A stretch of DNA of 64,000 nt from Lichenifustis flavocetrariae (GTDB taxonomy: Bacteria; Pseudomonadota; Alphaproteobacteria; Rhizobiales; Beijerinckiaceae), in the NCBI RefSeq assembly GCF_026130545.1, contig NZ_JAMOIM010000001.1, positions 124,001-188,000 of the forward strand, in the 5' to 3' direction. Of the stretch, positions 18,150-27,316 are shown piece after piece. Below the pieces are notes generated by a model. That model was not told the origin of the DNA, ran no database searches, and saw nothing but the letters and a program-made list of their open reading frames with translations. The position numbers were made by a program, and so were the translations under genes. How positions within the stretch are numbered: the stretch's first letter is position 1; each line of letters starts with the position of its first letter.

Positions 18150-18842
18150 ATGTCCTCCATGCGAATCCTCATCGTCGAGGACGATCGAGAAGCATCGTCC
18201 TATCTTGCCAAAGCGCTGGGCGAAGCGGGTCACGTGGTTGACGTGGCTTCGGACGGAATGGCGGGCCATGAACTCGCGCAGGAAAGCACTCACGATGTGC
18301 TGATCGTCGACCGGATGCTGCCCCGGCTCGATGGGCTGTCGCTGATCGCACGGCTTCGCGGCGAGAAGAACGAGACGCCTGTCCTGATTCTGTCGGCCCT
18401 CGGTCAGGTCGATGATCGTGTGACCGGTTTGCGGGCAGGTGGGGATGACTATCTCACCAAGCCCTATGCGTTTTCCGAACTCCTCGCCCGAGTCGAGTCG
18501 CTTGGCCGCCGCAAGGTGACTGATCCGGCCGAAAGCACCATATATCGGGTTGGCCCGCTTGAACTCAATCGGCTTTCACACAAGCTCACGCGGAACGGCA
18601 AGGAAATCGTCCTCCAGCCGCGCGAGTTCCGGCTGCTCGAATATCTCATGAAACACGCCGGTCAGGTGGTGACCCGGACGATGCTGCTCGAGAACGTCTG
18701 GGACTATCATTTCGACCCGCAGACCAACGTGATCGATGTCCACATCTCCCGATTGCGTGCCAAGATCGACAAGGGCTCGGATGCGCCGATGCTGCAGACC
18801 GTACGCGGATCGGGCTACATGATCCGCGACGGCGCCCGCTGA
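18150..18842 (+). CDS. OmpR-family response regulator
   Basis: A response regulator of about 230 residues with an N-terminal receiver domain and a C-terminal winged helix (PREFRLLEYLMKHAG, then VIDVHISRLRAKID). The phosphoacceptor is the Asp of LIVDRMLPRLDG (51 when counted from MRILIVEDD). The start is not certain: GTG 18138, ATG 18150 and ATG 18159 are in frame and none has a good ribosome-binding site; homologues usually begin at MRIL. The partner kinase begins 58 bases after its stop. The position after degP is conserved in Rhizobiales, but the stimulus and targets are not established for this pair. Confidence 0.85.
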   Translation: MSSMRILIVEDDREASSYLAKALGEAGHVVDVASDGMAGHELAQESTHDVLIVDRMLPRLDGLSLIARLRGEKNETPVLILSALGQVDDRVTGLRAGGDDYLTKPYAFSELLARVESLGRRKVTDPAESTIYRVGPLELNRLSHKLTRNGKEIVLQPREFRLLEYLMKHAGQVVTRTMLLENVWDYHFDPQTNVIDVHISRLRAKIDKGSDAPMLQTVRGSGYMIRDGAR

Positions 18843-18900
18843 ACGAGGACGCGTTGCGGGTTTAGGCGTCGCCGACGGATCGCTCGAAAGACCAGCGCCG

Positions 18901-20568
18901 GTGCCGGCCCGTTTGGAGGAAGCATTGGCGTCCTTGCCCGATTTCACCCCTGCTGCCGGCCATCTCGATCGGCCGAGGACGTGGTGGCAGAGGTCGGTCG
19001 TTCGCCTGGCCGCCTTGTTCCAACGCCTTCGTCATCGGGTGCGTCGCGGCATCGTGGCGCTCCGGGCGACCCAAAGGGAGTTGCGGCGAAGCCCGGAGCG
19101 CAACGCACTCTCGCTCTCCAAGGTCTTCCGCACCACCGCGTTCAAATTGTCGGTCGCTTATCTGGTGATCTTCGCCATCGGTTCGGCTTTCGTGCTCGGC
19201 GGCGTGGCCTGGAACGTCAATGGCCTTCTGAACGAGCAGATCACACAGACCATCCAGGCAGAAATCACGGGCCTGGCCGAACAATATGAGGTGGGTGGCA
19301 TCCGGCAACTCGTCGAGGCGATCGACCGGCGGACCCGGCTGCCTGGCTCATCTCTCTATCTTGTCACCAATTACGCGGGCGAACCCATCACCGGCAATGT
19401 CGGCACCCTGCCGGCCGGCGTCATCGAACGCACCGGGCTTCTCGTCGAAACGCCCTACGGCAAGCCGAACGAGACGAAGATGACCCATCTCGCCGTGGCT
19501 CGCATCTTCCAGCTGCCCGGAGGGTTTCGGCTTCTCGTCGGACGCGATCTCGAAGAGCGTGAAAACCTGCGCACCGTGATGACCCACGCTCTGGTCATCT
19601 CGCTCCTTTGGCTCGTGGCGATCGGTCTTGTCGGCGGCCTGTTCGTGGCTCGTCGGGTGCTGCGTCGTGTCGACGCCATGAACGCGACGGCCCGCACCAT
19701 CATGGCCACGGGCGACATGACGCGTCGGCTCCCCATCGCCGGAACCGGCGACGAGCTCGATCGTCTCGCCGCCAACCTCAACGCGCTGATCGCCCGCATC
19801 GGCACCCTTATGGCAGGCATGAAGGAAGTGTCGGACAACATTGCCCACGACCTGCGCACGCCCCTCACAAGGTTGCGCAATGGCGCCGAGGAGGCTCTGC
19901 GCCACGAGGGCGACAGCGAGGACTATCGCGCGGCGTTGAACAAGGTCATCGCCGAGTCGGACGGCCTGATCGGGATCTTCAACGCCTTGCTGATGATCGC
20001 GCGAGCCGAGGCCGGTTCCGGGCGCGAGGGCATGACGGCTTTCGATGCCGGCGAGGTGGCGCGCGATGTCGCGGAACTCTACGAGCCTGTGGCGGAAGAC
20101 CAGGAAATCGCCTTCGCGGTGGAGGCTGCTGATGGCCTTCATGTCCGCGGCAGCCGCGAGCTCCTCAGCCAAGCTTTGGCCAATCTCGTCGACAACGCCT
20201 TGAAATACGGCCTGCCGGAGAGCCATTCCGGCCCGGGGGAGCAGGAGAGAGGCAGCATCGCGGTCACGGCGCGGCGCGAGGGTCGGGACGTCACGATCAG
20301 CGTCGCGGACCATGGGCCAGGGATTGCCGAAATCGACCGCGCGCGTGTCTTCGACCGTTTCGTCAGGCTGGAGGGGGCGCGCTCCCGGCCGGGATCGGGC
20401 CTGGGCTTGTCGTTGGCAGCCGCCATCGCGCGCCTCCATGGCGGCACGCTCGAGATCGGTGACAATGCGCCAGGCTTGCGGATTACACTTCGTCTCCCGG
20501 CGGTGGACAATGGCATCCTGGCTCTGCCGGGCCTGGCGCAGGGCAAAGGAGAGGAAGGACGGCCTTGA
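18901..20568 (+). CDS. HAMP-domain sensor histidine kinase
   Basis: A kinase of up to 555 residues. A 75-residue basic cytoplasmic N-terminal stretch is unusual and could be artefactual if the true start lies downstream. Then come a first membrane helix (LSVAYLVIFAIGSAFVLGG), a periplasmic domain of about 140 residues, a second helix near 235, HAMP, and the H-box with His316 (NIAHDLRTPLTRL). N-box NLVDNALKYG, G1 VADHGPGI, F-box VFDRFVRLEG and G2 GSGLGLSL are all present. glnE starts inside its last codons (TTGA overlap), a coupling that links this sensor to a nitrogen-control gene at least for expression. Confidence 0.85.
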   Translation: MPARLEEALASLPDFTPAAGHLDRPRTWWQRSVVRLAALFQRLRHRVRRGIVALRATQRELRRSPERNALSLSKVFRTTAFKLSVAYLVIFAIGSAFVLGGVAWNVNGLLNEQITQTIQAEITGLAEQYEVGGIRQLVEAIDRRTRLPGSSLYLVTNYAGEPITGNVGTLPAGVIERTGLLVETPYGKPNETKMTHLAVARIFQLPGGFRLLVGRDLEERENLRTVMTHALVISLLWLVAIGLVGGLFVARRVLRRVDAMNATARTIMATGDMTRRLPIAGTGDELDRLAANLNALIARIGTLMAGMKEVSDNIAHDLRTPLTRLRNGAEEALRHEGDSEDYRAALNKVIAESDGLIGIFNALLMIARAEAGSGREGMTAFDAGEVARDVAELYEPVAEDQEIAFAVEAADGLHVRGSRELLSQALANLVDNALKYGLPESHSGPGEQERGSIAVTARREGRDVTISVADHGPGIAEIDRARVFDRFVRLEGARSRPGSGLGLSLAAAIARLHGGTLEIGDNAPGLRITLRLPAVDNGILALPGLAQGKGEEGRP

Positions 20569-23519
20569 GACCCGAGGTGGCCTCTGGACACGATGGCCGG
20601 CTCTGCGATCTGCTCCGCACAGCGCCCGTGGTGTCCGATGGGGCAGTGGCCGACGATCGCCTGACGGTGTTGGGTCAGTCACTTCCGGAGAGCTCGTCTC
20701 TGAAAGGCCTGCTCGATCAAAGCCGTGCTGCCGCCCTGCTGCGGGCCGTGGCGGATCATTCGCCATTCCTTTGGCGACTGATCGACGCCAATCCTGAGAG
20801 ATGCGCCAGGTTGCTCCAAACAGCACCCGAAACGGCCCTGGATGGCTGTCTCTCAACCCTGCACGAGCAACTGAGTGTCACGGCGATCGATGTCGCCGGG
20901 GCCATGCGAGCACTGCGGCTGGCGCGGCAAGAGGTGGCGCTTCTGGTGGCCCTGGCCGATCTCGGTGGTGTCTGGAGCCTCGACCAAGTCACGCAGGCGC
21001 TGACCCGTTTCGCCGACCAGGCCGTGGCCGGCGCCTTGATGATTCTGATCCGCGAAGCGTGCCGGAGTGGCAAGCTCCGTCCCGACGCCAGTCCCGACAC
21101 CTGCGGCCTCGTTGTCCTGGCGCTCGGCAAGGGAGGTGCCTTCGAACTCAATTATTCGAGCGATATCGATCTGGTTGTCCTGTTCGACCCGCGTGCCACC
21201 GCTCTCGCCGACTCAACAATCGCGGGCCCATTCTACGTGCGTCTGACGCAGAGCCTGGCGCGCCTGCTGCAGGAGCGGACACAGGATGGCTTCGTGCTGC
21301 GCGTCGATCTGCGCTTGCGTCCTGATCCGGCATCGACCGCCGTGGCCGTCTCTTTACCTTCCGCCTTCTCGTACTACGAGACGCTTGGGCAAAACTGGGA
21401 GCGCGCCGCCTTCATCAAGGCAAGGCCGGTGGCAGGCGACAAGGCCCTTGGTGCGCGCTTTCTCGCCGATCTCGCCCCCTTCATGTGGCGCAAATATTTC
21501 GACTTCGGGGCCATCGCCGACATTCACGCGATGAAGCGGCAGATCCACGCGGTGCGCGGGCAGGGGACCATCGCGATCGCCGACCACAACATCAAGCTTG
21601 GCCGTGGCGGGATTCGCGAGATCGAGTTCTTCGTTCAGACGCAGCAGCTCATTTTTGGGGGGCGGCGTCCGGCGCTCCGGGGTAGCCAGACTTGCGCCAT
21701 GCTTCGTGCGCTTGCCGCCGATGGCTGGATTGATCAAGTGGCCGTGGAGGACCTCTCCGCCGCTTATCGTTTTCTGCGGACGGTTGAACATCGCCTGCAA
21801 ATGGTGGACGACCAACAGACCCAGCGCCTTCCGGCCGCAGGGAAGCCTCTCGCCCATTTTGCGCGATTTAGCGGCTTCGACGATGCGCTCGCTTTTTCCG
21901 AGGCCCTGTTGGAGCATCTTCGAAAAGTCGAGCATCATTATGCGCGATTGTTCGAACATGCTCCGGCGCTTGATGCCGCTGCGGGAAGCTTGGTTTTCAC
22001 CGGCACGGAGCATGATCCCGAAACGCTCGAAACCTTGAGCACCATGGGGTTTGATCGCCCCGGCGACGCGGTCGAGTTGATCCGAGGATGGCATTTCGGG
22101 CGTCGTGCGGCGGTGCAGAGTGCCCGTGCCCGTGAGGTCTTGACCGAACTCGTGCCGGTCCTGCTCGCGGCCTTTGCCGCCGCCGGCGATCCGGATGCCG
22201 CCCTTGCGGCCTTCGACACGATGCTGGGCCGGATGTCCTCCGCCGTGGAACTCCTGTCCCTGTTACGCTCCAACGAAACGTTGCGCCTCCTCTTCGCCGA
22301 TATTCTCGGTGCTGCGCCACGACTTGCCGCAACGGTTGCGCAGCGGCCGCATGTTCTCGACGCGGCGATCGATCCGGCACTCCTGACCGAAGGCACTGAG
22401 GCGAAAGAAGCGCGGATCGACGCCATGCTGGCCGCAGCGAGCAGCACCGAAGAGTGTCTCGACCGGATGCGGGATCTCGCACAGGAAGAGTGGTTTCTCA
22501 TCGGCATTCGGGCGCTCAGCGGTGCGCAGGACCCGACTGCGCTGGGCGAGGCCTACACGTTTTTGGCCGACATCCTGATCCGGGCTGCCCTCGCCCGGTG
22601 TCTCGCCGACATGCGGCGCGACCATGGGGTCCTTCAAGACGGGGCCTGCGTGGTTCTCGGAATGGGACGGTTGGGCTCCCGAGAGTTGACCGCGACCTCC
22701 GACCTTGACCTCATCCTCGTCTATCGCGCGAATCCCGGGCATCCGACGAGCGACGGTCCCCGCCCTCTCGATGCGGTTCGATACTACACGCGCCTGACCC
22801 AACGCTTGATCGCAAGCCTTACGGCTCCGACCCGGAGAGGTCGTCTCTACGACGTCGATCTCCGGCTGAGACCCTCCGGCGGGCAGGGGCCGCTGGCGAC
22901 GAAACTCAGCGCCTTCCTGACCTATCAGATCACGGAGGCCCAGACTTGGGAGCATATGGCACTGACCCGCAACCGGGTGATTGGCGGCGACGCGACGCTT
23001 GCCGCCGAACTTAACGCGGCCATCATGGACGTGCTCTGTCTGCCGCGATCGCCGCTCACGTTACGCGACGATATCGTGGCCATGCGAAGCCTCGTCGCCG
23101 AACAGAAGAGTCCTTCGGGCCTCTGGGACATGAAGCTGGCGCCCGGCGGGCTGCTCGACATCGAGTTCCTGGCACAGTTCATCCTGCTGCGCTCCGCGAA
23201 CCTGCACCCATCGCTGTGCCAGCGGAATCCGGCGACGATCCTCCGTCTCGCGGGCAAACTCGGTGTGATTGACGCGGAGACCGCCCTGATCCTCGTTGAG
23301 GCCTATGAGCTTCAGACCACTCTCACGCAATTTATTCGCTTGACGACCGGTGAACTCGGTTCAGGGCTCCACGGCGTCAAATCCGAGTTGTTCTGCCGCG
23401 CTGCGAACCAGCCCGACCTGCCTCATCTTGAAAGCCTGTTGCAAGACACACGGAATGGCGTCCGCCGTTTGTTTCGAACTCTATTGACGGACGAGGCGGA
23501 TATGGCCGCCGTACCTTGA
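20565..23519 (+). CDS. glnE: Bifunctional glutamine synthetase adenylyltransferase/adenylyl-removing enzyme
   Basis: A 984-residue enzyme that adds AMP to, or removes it from, glutamine synthetase in response to PII and glutamine. The two nucleotidyltransferase domains are both visible: N-terminal removing domain with GGAFELNYSSDIDLVVLFD, and C-terminal adenylylating domain with GMGRLGSRELTATSDLDL and the matching carboxylate in YDVDLRLRPSGGQ. Length is normal for the family. The TTG start at 20565 overlaps the kinase stop by 4 bases and is supported by AGGAAGG upstream. It ends the co-directional run that begins near 9.2 kb. Confidence 0.95.
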   Translation: MRPEVASGHDGRLCDLLRTAPVVSDGAVADDRLTVLGQSLPESSSLKGLLDQSRAAALLRAVADHSPFLWRLIDANPERCARLLQTAPETALDGCLSTLHEQLSVTAIDVAGAMRALRLARQEVALLVALADLGGVWSLDQVTQALTRFADQAVAGALMILIREACRSGKLRPDASPDTCGLVVLALGKGGAFELNYSSDIDLVVLFDPRATALADSTIAGPFYVRLTQSLARLLQERTQDGFVLRVDLRLRPDPASTAVAVSLPSAFSYYETLGQNWERAAFIKARPVAGDKALGARFLADLAPFMWRKYFDFGAIADIHAMKRQIHAVRGQGTIAIADHNIKLGRGGIREIEFFVQTQQLIFGGRRPALRGSQTCAMLRALAADGWIDQVAVEDLSAAYRFLRTVEHRLQMVDDQQTQRLPAAGKPLAHFARFSGFDDALAFSEALLEHLRKVEHHYARLFEHAPALDAAAGSLVFTGTEHDPETLETLSTMGFDRPGDAVELIRGWHFGRRAAVQSARAREVLTELVPVLLAAFAAAGDPDAALAAFDTMLGRMSSAVELLSLLRSNETLRLLFADILGAAPRLAATVAQRPHVLDAAIDPALLTEGTEAKEARIDAMLAAASSTEECLDRMRDLAQEEWFLIGIRALSGAQDPTALGEAYTFLADILIRAALARCLADMRRDHGVLQDGACVVLGMGRLGSRELTATSDLDLILVYRANPGHPTSDGPRPLDAVRYYTRLTQRLIASLTAPTRRGRLYDVDLRLRPSGGQGPLATKLSAFLTYQITEAQTWEHMALTRNRVIGGDATLAAELNAAIMDVLCLPRSPLTLRDDIVAMRSLVAEQKSPSGLWDMKLAPGGLLDIEFLAQFILLRSANLHPSLCQRNPATILRLAGKLGVIDAETALILVEAYELQTTLTQFIRLTTGELGSGLHGVKSELFCRAANQPDLPHLESLLQDTRNGVRRLFRTLLTDEADMAAVP

Positions 23520-23546
23520 TTCGGGTCTCCTCGTTGAGGCAATGTG

Positions 23547-23666
23547 TCACATACGACTTACGAGATGCATCGCGACCCACCCGATCAGGGCCCACCAGGG
23601 AATCGTGAGAGCGAGCCCCAGGACCACCAAGCCCACGTAGAGAATCGTCATAAAACGGTTGACCAT
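23547..23666 (-). CDS. Possible 39-residue membrane peptide
   Basis: The ORF encodes a short peptide with a hydrophobic stretch (MTILYVGLVVLGLALTIPWW, then ALIGWVAMHL) that could form one long helix or a tight hairpin. An in-frame ATG at 23726 would add 20 polar residues. The ribosome-binding site is weak. Support comes only from the clean hydrophobic composition ending at a stop in an otherwise gene-free stretch; I recognise no family. Confidence 0.35.
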   Translation of the reverse strand: MVNRFMTILYVGLVVLGLALTIPWWALIGWVAMHLVSRM

Positions 23667-23900
23667 GGCTCTGCTTCGGCTTGTGTCTTGCCGGAGTGTG
23701 CCGAAATCGGACACAGGCGGCGTCATACTGGTGACACCGCAAGCGTCATGCCCTGGTCCGCCTGCCGTCTTGTTGCGCATCATGTGGAGAAAACGGCACA
23801 GGGTGCGGCAGGATGCACAGAACATGAACGAGCACTTGTGCTCCCATGCAAAAAAAGCGAACCTGTCATGCGAATGATAAAAAGGGGAGATACGGGGGAT

Positions 23901-23990
23901 ATGACGACCATCGCGTCCATCTGGCTAATCGGATTGGCCGTCATGACCTTCTTGGTAGCCATTGCACCCGAGATGGACTTCGGAGACTGA
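23901..23990 (+). CDS. Possible 29-residue single-helix membrane peptide
   Basis: A short ORF preceded by a G-rich TACGGGGGAT segment that could act as a ribosome-binding site. The peptide has a hydrophobic core (IASIWLIGLAVMTFLVAI) followed by a short acidic tail, the usual pattern of bacterial single-span small proteins. An in-frame ATG at 23868 would add a basic 11-residue N-terminus. No family is recognised. Confidence 0.35.
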   Translation: MTTIASIWLIGLAVMTFLVAIAPEMDFGD

Positions 23991-24160
23991 CTTCGCGCGA
24001 AGGCTGCGGCGATTGGTGTCTCTGGGGGCAATAAAGGAGATATCACGGGGCTATTGTCATCCCCCGTTTGGATGATAAGTCGCGCGCTGCATTTATATGC
24101 CATAAGATCCACGATCACCCCTTCGTGGAGCATGGCGTGGGCGGGTTGATCTGTAGGCCG

Positions 24161-25912
24161 GTGCGACCTCGCACGTATCTGGTAAGACTTTGGACTGTCT
24201 TCTGCATTGTCATTTCGCCTGAGTCGCTGACACTCGCCTCTGCGCGGTCCGGGCCAGGTGTGACGGCCGAGGCCGGCATGGTGGTCAGCGCCCAACATCT
24301 CGCGAGCGACGCCGGCCTCGAAGTTCTCAGATCCGGCGGGAACGCTGTCGATGCCGCTGTCGCGGTCGGTTACGCGCTCGCGGTTGTGTACCCTGCAGCC
24401 GGAAACCTCGGCGGCGGCGGTTTCATGACGATCCGCTTCGCCGATGGGCGGGCGACGTTCCTCGACTTCCGGGAAAAGGCGCCGATCGCCGCGACCCGCA
24501 CCATGTTTCTGGACCCGGATGGACATGTCATCCCTGGCCTATCGACCGATTCGTGGTTGGCTGTCGGGGTGCCAGGCACGGTGGCGGGGCTCGAGGCAGC
24601 GTCTCAGCGCTATGGCCGTCTTGGCCGCCACACGGTGCTGGCGCCAGCCGAACGTCTCGCCCGAGACGGGTTTGTTCTCACGGATGGCGATGCCGTCTTG
24701 TTCGCGGCGGAAACGCCCGGTCTCGCCAAGGATCCCGGTGCGCGTGCGATCTTCACGCGGGACGGGCAGGCCCTGAAGGCCGGGGATCGACTTGTCCAGC
24801 CGCAATTGGCCCGCTCGCTCGAACGGATCGACAGCGATGGGGCGGCAAGTTTCGTCCAGGGTCCCCTGGCGCAGGCGGTTGCTGCGGCCAGTCAGCTCGG
24901 CCATGGCCTGATCACGCTTGATGATTTCGCCCATTATCGGGTGCGTGAGATGACCCCGATCTCATGCATGTATCGCGCCTACCAGGTGATTTCGGCACCG
25001 CCACCAAGTTCCGGCGGCGTCACGCTCTGCGAGATCCTCAACATCCTCGAAGGTTATGATCTCAAGGCGATGGGTTTTCACAGCGCCGCGGAGTCGCATG
25101 TCCTGATCGAGGCGATGCGCCGCGCCTATCGCGACCGCAATCAGGAACTTGGCGATCCGGACTTCGTGGTCAATCCGCTGTCGCATCTGCTCGACAAGTC
25201 CTATGCGGCAGCGCTTCGCGCCACCATCCTGCCCGACGCCGCTACACCATCCGCGTCTCTACCCTTCGCTCCTGCCTCGACTGAGGGGCAGCAGACCACG
25301 CAGTTTTCGGTGGTGGATGCCGCCGGCAATGCGGTCTCGGTCACCTACACGCTCAACGGTTGGTTCGGAGCCCATCGGGTCGCGGGCGACACCGGCATTC
25401 TGATGAACAACGAGATGGACGACTTCACGGCCAAGCCCGGCACCGCAAATATGTTCGGCCTCGTTCAGGGCACCGCGAATGCGATCGCGCCGGGTAAGAC
25501 GCCGCTGAGTTCGATGAGCCCGACCATCGTGGCTCGCGACGGGCATCTCGCCATGGTGACGGGAAGCCCCGGCGGATCGCGCATCATCACGATCACGGCC
25601 GAGGTGATCATCAATGTCGTCGATCACGGCATGACGCTCGAGGCGGCAGTGGATGCGCCGCGCCTGCATCACCAGTTTTTGCCGGACCGCGTCGACCTGG
25701 AGCCGGAAGCGCTTACCCCGGACGTCCGCAACAAGCTCGCGGGCAGCGGTTATACGTTCAGGGATGTTACGCCTTGGGGACATGCGGAGAGCATTTTGGT
25801 CGGCGGCGAAACGCTCAGTGCGGCTGAAGGCGCGAGCAGTCTTGGTGGTGGCCTTGTCCTGTTCGGCGTCAATGACCCTCGCGCGCCTGCGGGTTCGGCG
25901 GCCGGCGAATGA
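24161..25912 (+). CDS. ggt: Gamma-glutamyltransferase (glutathione hydrolase)
   Basis: A periplasmic N-terminal-nucleophile hydrolase that cleaves or transfers the gamma-glutamyl group of glutathione. The precursor of about 583 residues self-cleaves before the catalytic threonine, here Thr379 in QQTTQFSVVDAAG, giving large and small subunits. The downstream oxyanion and substrate signature GKTPLSSMSPTIV and the GSPGGSRII motif are intact. The start is uncertain: GTG 24161 gives a plausible signal peptide (RPRTYLVRLWTVFCIVI), while the open frame reaches a TTG at 24068. The next gene begins with a 4-base ATGA overlap. Confidence 0.9.
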   Translation: MRPRTYLVRLWTVFCIVISPESLTLASARSGPGVTAEAGMVVSAQHLASDAGLEVLRSGGNAVDAAVAVGYALAVVYPAAGNLGGGGFMTIRFADGRATFLDFREKAPIAATRTMFLDPDGHVIPGLSTDSWLAVGVPGTVAGLEAASQRYGRLGRHTVLAPAERLARDGFVLTDGDAVLFAAETPGLAKDPGARAIFTRDGQALKAGDRLVQPQLARSLERIDSDGAASFVQGPLAQAVAAASQLGHGLITLDDFAHYRVREMTPISCMYRAYQVISAPPPSSGGVTLCEILNILEGYDLKAMGFHSAAESHVLIEAMRRAYRDRNQELGDPDFVVNPLSHLLDKSYAAALRATILPDAATPSASLPFAPASTEGQQTTQFSVVDAAGNAVSVTYTLNGWFGAHRVAGDTGILMNNEMDDFTAKPGTANMFGLVQGTANAIAPGKTPLSSMSPTIVARDGHLAMVTGSPGGSRIITITAEVIINVVDHGMTLEAAVDAPRLHHQFLPDRVDLEPEALTPDVRNKLAGSGYTFRDVTPWGHAESILVGGETLSAAEGASSLGGGLVLFGVNDPRAPAGSAAGE

Positions 25913-26961
25913 GCGCGTCGATCACACCCCCCGTGGGTTTGGAACGCCTGCCGACGCTGCCGATCTTCTTCAAGCTCGCGGGGCGGCGCGTCGTCATCGC
26001 GGGAGGCACCGAGCCTGCCGTGTGGAAAGCTGAAGTGCTTGCCGCAGCGGGCGCGTTGGTCGATGTCGTGGCGGAGCAGCCGTGCGACGGGCTCGAAGCG
26101 CTCGCAGAGGAACTCGGTCCCAAAAGCCTGCGCCTGATCCGCCGAAGCTGGCAGGCGGCAGATCTCGAAGGGGCCGCCCTGGCGATTGGGGCGATCGAGG
26201 AGGAGGGCGAGGCCGAGCGGTTCCGTCAGGCGGCGGGTGCCAAGGGTGTGCCGGTCAACATCATCGACAAACCAGCTTACTGCGAGTTCCAGTTCGGGAC
26301 GATCATTGCGCGCTCGCCGGTCGTGATCGCCATCACGACCGATGGGGCCGCACCCGTCTTCGGTCAGGCATTACGGGCCCGTATCGAAGCCATTCTGCCT
26401 TCGGGATTACGCGCTTGGGCACAAGCCGCCAAGGACTGGCGACCGCTGGTGGCGGAACGCAATTGGGATTTTCGCCGCCGCCGCCGGTTCTGGGAAGTCT
26501 TCACGGATCGTGTCTTTCAGTCGGAAGACCGGGCGCCGACAGCCGCCGACCTAACCGCATGTTTCGCAGAAACCGACGATGATCGAGACCAGTTGGAAGG
26601 TAGGATCACGCTTGTAGGCGCCGGGCCAGGCGATGTCGGATCGCTTACCTTCGCGGCAACCCGCGCGCTTCAGAGCGCCGATCTCGTCATCTATGACGCG
26701 GATGTGCCCAGTGAAACGGTCAATCTGACTCGCCGGGAGGCGCGAAAGATCGCCGTCCCCGAGAGTGAAACGGAGGCCGCCGCGTTTCTCCTCGATGAGG
26801 TCCAAAAAGGTAGGCGCATCGTGTGGCTCGGGACGGGCGACCCGGACAATTGCGCGCATTGGGACCGTCGAGCCGCGGAACTGGAGCGTAATGAGGCGCC
26901 CTGTAGCCGACTCTCTGGCCTCGGCCGATGTCCCCGTTGTAGCGGCCGGTGCCGGATGTGA
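25909..26961 (+). CDS. Shortened siroheme synthase: intact precorrin-2 dehydrogenase part, broken SUMT part
   Basis: The first 220 residues match the CysG N-terminal module (precorrin-2 dehydrogenase/ferrochelatase): RRVVIAGGTEPAVWKAEVL is the NAD-binding site, and AYCEFQFGTIIARSPV with AITTDGAAPVF are family signatures. From residue about 223 a methyltransferase (SUMT) domain begins with ITLVGAGPGDVGSLT and ALQSADLVIYDADV. It then diverges and stops near residue 350, about 120 residues short of full-length CysG, and lacks the usual conserved GGDPFVFGRG box (here GTGDPDNCAHW). It is coupled to ggt by a 4-base overlap. The protein may keep only the dehydrogenase role, or be a decaying gene. 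Confidence 0.7.
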   Translation: MSASITPPVGLERLPTLPIFFKLAGRRVVIAGGTEPAVWKAEVLAAAGALVDVVAEQPCDGLEALAEELGPKSLRLIRRSWQAADLEGAALAIGAIEEEGEAERFRQAAGAKGVPVNIIDKPAYCEFQFGTIIARSPVVIAITTDGAAPVFGQALRARIEAILPSGLRAWAQAAKDWRPLVAERNWDFRRRRRFWEVFTDRVFQSEDRAPTAADLTACFAETDDDRDQLEGRITLVGAGPGDVGSLTFAATRALQSADLVIYDADVPSETVNLTRREARKIAVPESETEAAAFLLDEVQKGRRIVWLGTGDPDNCAHWDRRAAELERNEAPCSRLSGLGRCPRCSGRCRM

Positions 26962-26991
26962 CCGATCCATCCGGCAATGGCCGCCGAGCGG

Positions 26992-27279
26992 TCAGGCGGG
27001 GGCCTTGACGGCCTGGAGAAGACCGTGGCTGGCATGTCCCCCTTTTCGCCCTGCTTGGGCTGCCAAGCCGTGATCTTGCGAAAAACTCCGCTTTTCCGGA
27101 TTGACGCTCTTGCCACCTTTGCGTCCTGCCTGAGAGGCCAAGGTCGGATTCTGTGAAAAGCTACGCTTCTCGTTCGGAACACTTTCCCCGCCCTTGCGTG
27201 CGATGGCGCGCCGCTTTTCAATATCCATGGACGCAAAACCGCGGCCGGAGGTTTGCACTGTCTTTCGAGCTTCGGTCAT
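26992..27279 (-). CDS. KGG-repeat general stress protein (YciG/GsiB-like)
   Basis: A 95-residue hydrophilic protein with the stress-induced repeat: AIARKGGESV, EKRSFSQNPTLASQAGRKGG and EKRSFSQDHGLAAQAGRKGG, i.e. three KGG units spaced about 25 residues apart. Such proteins are glycine- and lysine-rich, probably disordered, and are typically induced in stationary phase or by desiccation and osmotic stress. An AGGAG lies upstream of the ATG. A promoter matching the EcfG consensus lies 37 bases before the start (listed separately), which fits control by the general stress response. Confidence 0.88.
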   Translation of the reverse strand: MTEARKTVQTSGRGFASMDIEKRRAIARKGGESVPNEKRSFSQNPTLASQAGRKGGKSVNPEKRSFSQDHGLAAQAGRKGGHASHGLLQAVKAPA

Positions 27280-27316
27280 CGCAGGTTCTCACTCCTAAGC
27301 TCCCCCCCGGCAATTG

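Larger units (their letters stand above)
23520..24160. other. Intergenic stretch with two possible small membrane ORFs
   Basis: Between glnE and the gamma-glutamyltransferase gene there is no conventional gene. The stretch is less GC-rich than its surroundings, especially 23860-24120. It contains a 39-codon minus-strand ORF and a 29-codon plus-strand ORF listed separately, each encoding a hydrophobic helix. I see no tRNA, terminator with a T-tract, or recognisable RNA element. Confidence 0.5.

Noticed and set aside
26880-27073. A simple frameshift that would restore the full siroheme synthase
   Set aside because: The adjacent frame shows only a weak VPVVAAGAG resemblance before losing all SUMT character, so one indel does not rebuild the domain.
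26992-27279. Direct repeats in the KGG gene as a CRISPR-like array
   Set aside because: The repeats are coding and follow the protein periodicity of the KGG family; there are no unique spacers or cas genes.
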